From RBC074 sp964470555 (lineage in GTDB: Bacteria; Acidobacteriota; Blastocatellia; RBC074): DNA of 64,000 nucleotides. Both the position numbers and the translations under genes were made by a program. The notes under the pieces were generated by a model. The model was not told the DNA's origin. It ran no database searches and saw only the letters and a program-made list of their open reading frames with translations. Location: assembly GCA_964470555.1 (NCBI GenBank), contig CAYYDG010000040.1, forward strand, positions 6,544 to 70,543, given 5' to 3'. Shown in pieces: positions 61,959 through 64,000 of this stretch (within the stretch, counting starts at the first letter, position 1; each line of letters begins with the position of its first letter).

Positions 61959-62535
61959 AGAGCGGCACCAAGCCTACCGTGACGGACAGTTCTGAACTGC
62001 TGAACACTTTCAGATAAATAAATGTTTTGCGTATTTCGATCAACGCCTCGCGGAATTTTTTCAGGCGCGATTTCAAAAAAGGTGAGCCACACCATAGCAC
62101 ACACTTTTTCACTCCGAAAAGAGATCAATGATTATTCTGAGAAACGATGTAGTTTAGTTTGGCAAGCAGTGGTTATTTGTAAGCGACACTGTTTCGATGT
62201 CCGAAAAAATAAATCTTATTCAGAAAAATGGATGTATCAGGCCTGCCATTCAACAAGAAGAGGCCATAAATCTTGCCAAATCAATCTGACTACTTACGAC
62301 AGTTACAGGGCATAGTGCTTGCTTAAGCAGATTACATCACTCTCACAGTTCGTCCGAACTAAGTGAACTTTACAGTAAACAATCAAATTTTCAGGTGAAA
62401 GAATTTACGTTTAAGCGAATGTTGGCCATTGGCGCTTGCGTGAGGTTGATCGGTTTTTCAGGCAAGCGGCAGATAAACGAAGGTCAAATAGAAACGGTAA
62501 ACTCTAACAACACATCTTTTCAGAGGGGAAATACA
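61959..62535. other. AT-rich intergenic region before TonB receptor
   Basis: 577 bp with visibly lower GC than its surroundings. One short frame (62022-62315) has no RBS, unusual Lys/Ser/Cys content and no homology, so I do not call it a gene. No repeat, RNA or strong promoter pair is seen; the promoter for the receptor gene is likely inside. A foreign or decayed piece is possible. Confidence 0.45.
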
Positions 62536-64000
62536 ATGAAAAGCAATTTGCTCAGGTTCATGACCGTAACGTTCATTGTGTTGGCAGCCAGCGTTGCTGC
62601 TCTGGCACAGGGAACGACCTCAACCATTGCTGGTTCCGTATTGGATCAGAATGGCGCGGTGATTTCCGGCGCTTCCGTGACCGTTAAAAACACCGGCACA
62701 GGCGCGGAGTTCAAAGTCACGTCGTCCGGCAGCGGCGCATACAGCGTTCCATCGTTGGGATCAGGCGTTTACACCGTGACGGTTGAAGCCCAGGGCTTCA
62801 AGAAAGTCGTGGTGCAGGATGTCAAACTCGACGTCGGTGTGCCATCAACAGTCAATGTGACGTTGGAAGTCGGCGCGGCCACCGAATCGGTCGTCGTTCA
62901 AGGTGGCGCGGAAGTGTTGCAGACGCAATCCGCCAACATCAGCACGACCATCACCGGCCGTCAGATCACGGAAACGCCGCTGACTTCGCGCGACGCGCTC
63001 GATCTGGTCTTGCTGCTGCCCGGCACGAACACCCCCGGACGCCCGCGTACCTCGACCATCAACGGATTGCCCAAAGGTTCGTTGAACATCACGATGGACG
63101 GCGTCAACGTGCAGGACAACGTCCTGAAATCGTCCGACGGATTTTTCACTTATGTTCGTCCGCGTTTGGACGCCGTTGACGAAGTAACTGTTTCGACCGC
63201 CACGCCGGGCGCGGAAAGCGCTGGCGAAGGCGCGGTGCAAATAAAATTCGTCACTCGTGGCGGAACCAACCAGTATTCGGGCAGCATTTACGAATATCAC
63301 CGCAATCCCTGGCTCAATGCCAACTACTGGTTCAACAATCGTGACCAGAATCCGAAACCCGGATTCACCACTGCGCCGCGCGATGTGGTTATCCTGAATC
63401 AATTCGGTGGACGTTTCGGCGGCCCGATCTGGATTCCCAAACTGTTCAATGGCAAAGACAGGGCGTTTTTCTTCGTCAATTACGAAGAATTCCGCATCCC
63501 GGAACAAGCCACCCGTCAGCGCACGATCCTGAGCGAACCGGCGCGCAACGGTCTTTTCCGTTACGGAGCCAATACCACTGGCGTGAACCTGTTCACTCTG
63601 GCAGCGGCCAACGGGCACACTTCCACTCCTGATCCGACGATTGCCAAACTGTTGCAGGACATTCGCAGTTCGACGACGCAAACCGGCGCGGTGCAGGCTT
63701 TGACCGACCTCAATCTGGAACGGTTCACCTTCACAAATCAGGGCGGCCAAACCCGCTATTTCCCGACTGTCCGTTTGGATTTCAACCTGACGGAAAAACA
63801 CAAACTGGAAAATGTTTGGAACTATCAGTTATTCACCGGCCTGGTTGACTTCCTGAACGGAACCGACCCGACATTCCCGAACTTCCCGAATCAGGGCTAT
63901 CAAGGATCAAATCGTTTTTCCAACACGATAGCTTTGCGTTCGACGATTAGATCGGTTTTCACTTGTGTGTATGGAAGGTTGTCGAACAAGATAAGCAAAT
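62536..64000 (+). CDS. Oar-like TonB-dependent receptor (partial, runs off window)
   Basis: The first 488 codons of an Oar-like outer-membrane receptor from ATG 62536 (GAGGGGAAATACA upstream). Signal peptide (FIVLAASVAALAQ), carboxypeptidase-regulatory domain (about 27-110, STIAGSVLDQNGAVISGASV), plug (about 115-240, SLNITMDGVNVQDNVL, GAVQIKFVTRGGTNQYSGS), and the early barrel (RDQNPKPGF, FGGPIWIPKLFNGKDRAFFF). Family match is clear to about 63945 (GSNRFSNTIALRSTI); the final 50 bp read RSVFTCVYGRLSNKIS, which does not look like barrel sequence and is richer in AT. The gene may be interrupted there. No stop codon occurs before base 64000. Confidence 0.9.
   Translation, partial: MKSNLLRFMTVTFIVLAASVAALAQGTTSTIAGSVLDQNGAVISGASVTVKNTGTGAEFKVTSSGSGAYSVPSLGSGVYTVTVEAQGFKKVVVQDVKLDVGVPSTVNVTLEVGAATESVVVQGGAEVLQTQSANISTTITGRQITETPLTSRDALDLVLLLPGTNTPGRPRTSTINGLPKGSLNITMDGVNVQDNVLKSSDGFFTYVRPRLDAVDEVTVSTATPGAESAGEGAVQIKFVTRGGTNQYSGSIYEYHRNPWLNANYWFNNRDQNPKPGFTTAPRDVVILNQFGGRFGGPIWIPKLFNGKDRAFFFVNYEEFRIPEQATRQRTILSEPARNGLFRYGANTTGVNLFTLAAANGHTSTPDPTIAKLLQDIRSSTTQTGAVQALTDLNLERFTFTNQGGQTRYFPTVRLDFNLTEKHKLENVWNYQLFTGLVDFLNGTDPTFPNFPNQGYQGSNRFSNTIALRSTIRSVFTCVYGRLSNKISK

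Noticed and set aside
62022..62315. 97-codon frame in the AT-rich gap before the second receptor
   Set aside because: No RBS, no homology or domain pattern, and a random-looking Ser/Lys/Cys composition.
62845..63801. 318-codon minus-strand frame inside the second receptor gene
   Set aside because: Antisense shadow; the plus strand gives a textbook Oar-like N-terminus.

Overview
The window most likely comes from an Acidobacteriota chromosome, probably class Blastocatellia. Three family signatures point there: two adjacent VWA proteins of the acidobacterial TIGR03436 type, a large protein ending in a TIGR03437-type (Solibacter) C-terminal domain, and two Oar-like TonB-dependent receptors with N-terminal carboxypeptidase-regulatory domains. 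The species assignment is inference; no rRNA is present. Coding density is high, genes lie in short runs on both strands, and exported proteins are very common.

Layout. 1-2.7 kb: end of an SGNH hydrolase, an internally deleted IS66-type transposase relic, and an exported M2 (ACE-like) peptidyl-dipeptidase. 2.7-5 kb: small membrane protein, then a nagA-SDR operon (minus strand) and a long hairpin element. 5-10 kb: exported protein of unknown function, two MacB/FtsX-type permeases without an ATPase, and an exported CBM9-like protein. 10-16 kb: small LuxR-type regulator, then a membrane-spanning protein followed by an exported TPR-CHAT (caspase-like) protease; this pair is the best candidate here for an uncharacterised system. 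16-19 kb: minus-strand run of small enzymes (two SnoaL/NTF2-like, DinB-like, muconolactone-isomerase-like) and a hypothetical. 19-22.5 kb: a TPR protein that looks like a CHAT protein lacking its protease domain, and a three-CxxC membrane-anchored protein. 22.6-30.7 kb: cyclase/formamidase-like enzyme, methyltransferase, fused 2-oxoglutarate dehydrogenase/decarboxylase (kgd), coiled-coil membrane protein, tRNA-Glu and argS. 30.8-40 kb: DPP-IV-like peptidase, TIG/BACON surface protein with a degenerate metallopeptidase motif, Tat-exported HisC-like aminotransferase, SulP transporter. 40-50.7 kb: Oar-like receptor, DAHP synthase, DUF433/DUF5615 toxin-antitoxin pair, two tandem VWA proteins. 51-64 kb: HtrA protease, formate dehydrogenase alpha subunit, L,D-transpeptidase, thioredoxin-like protein, tail-anchored protein, a large PcRGLX/YetA-like lyase candidate with an F5/8C domain, and a second Oar-like receptor cut by the window end.

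The genes suggest a heterotroph that degrades peptides and polysaccharides (M2, S9 and HtrA peptidases, lyase, CBM9, NagA, TonB receptors) and runs a Kgd-type TCA step with possible formate oxidation. A recurrent non-coding theme is dispersed, MITE-like long inverted repeats between genes, and 7-bp tandem repeats, some of which lie in frame inside essential or enzymatic genes (argS, the CHAT protease).
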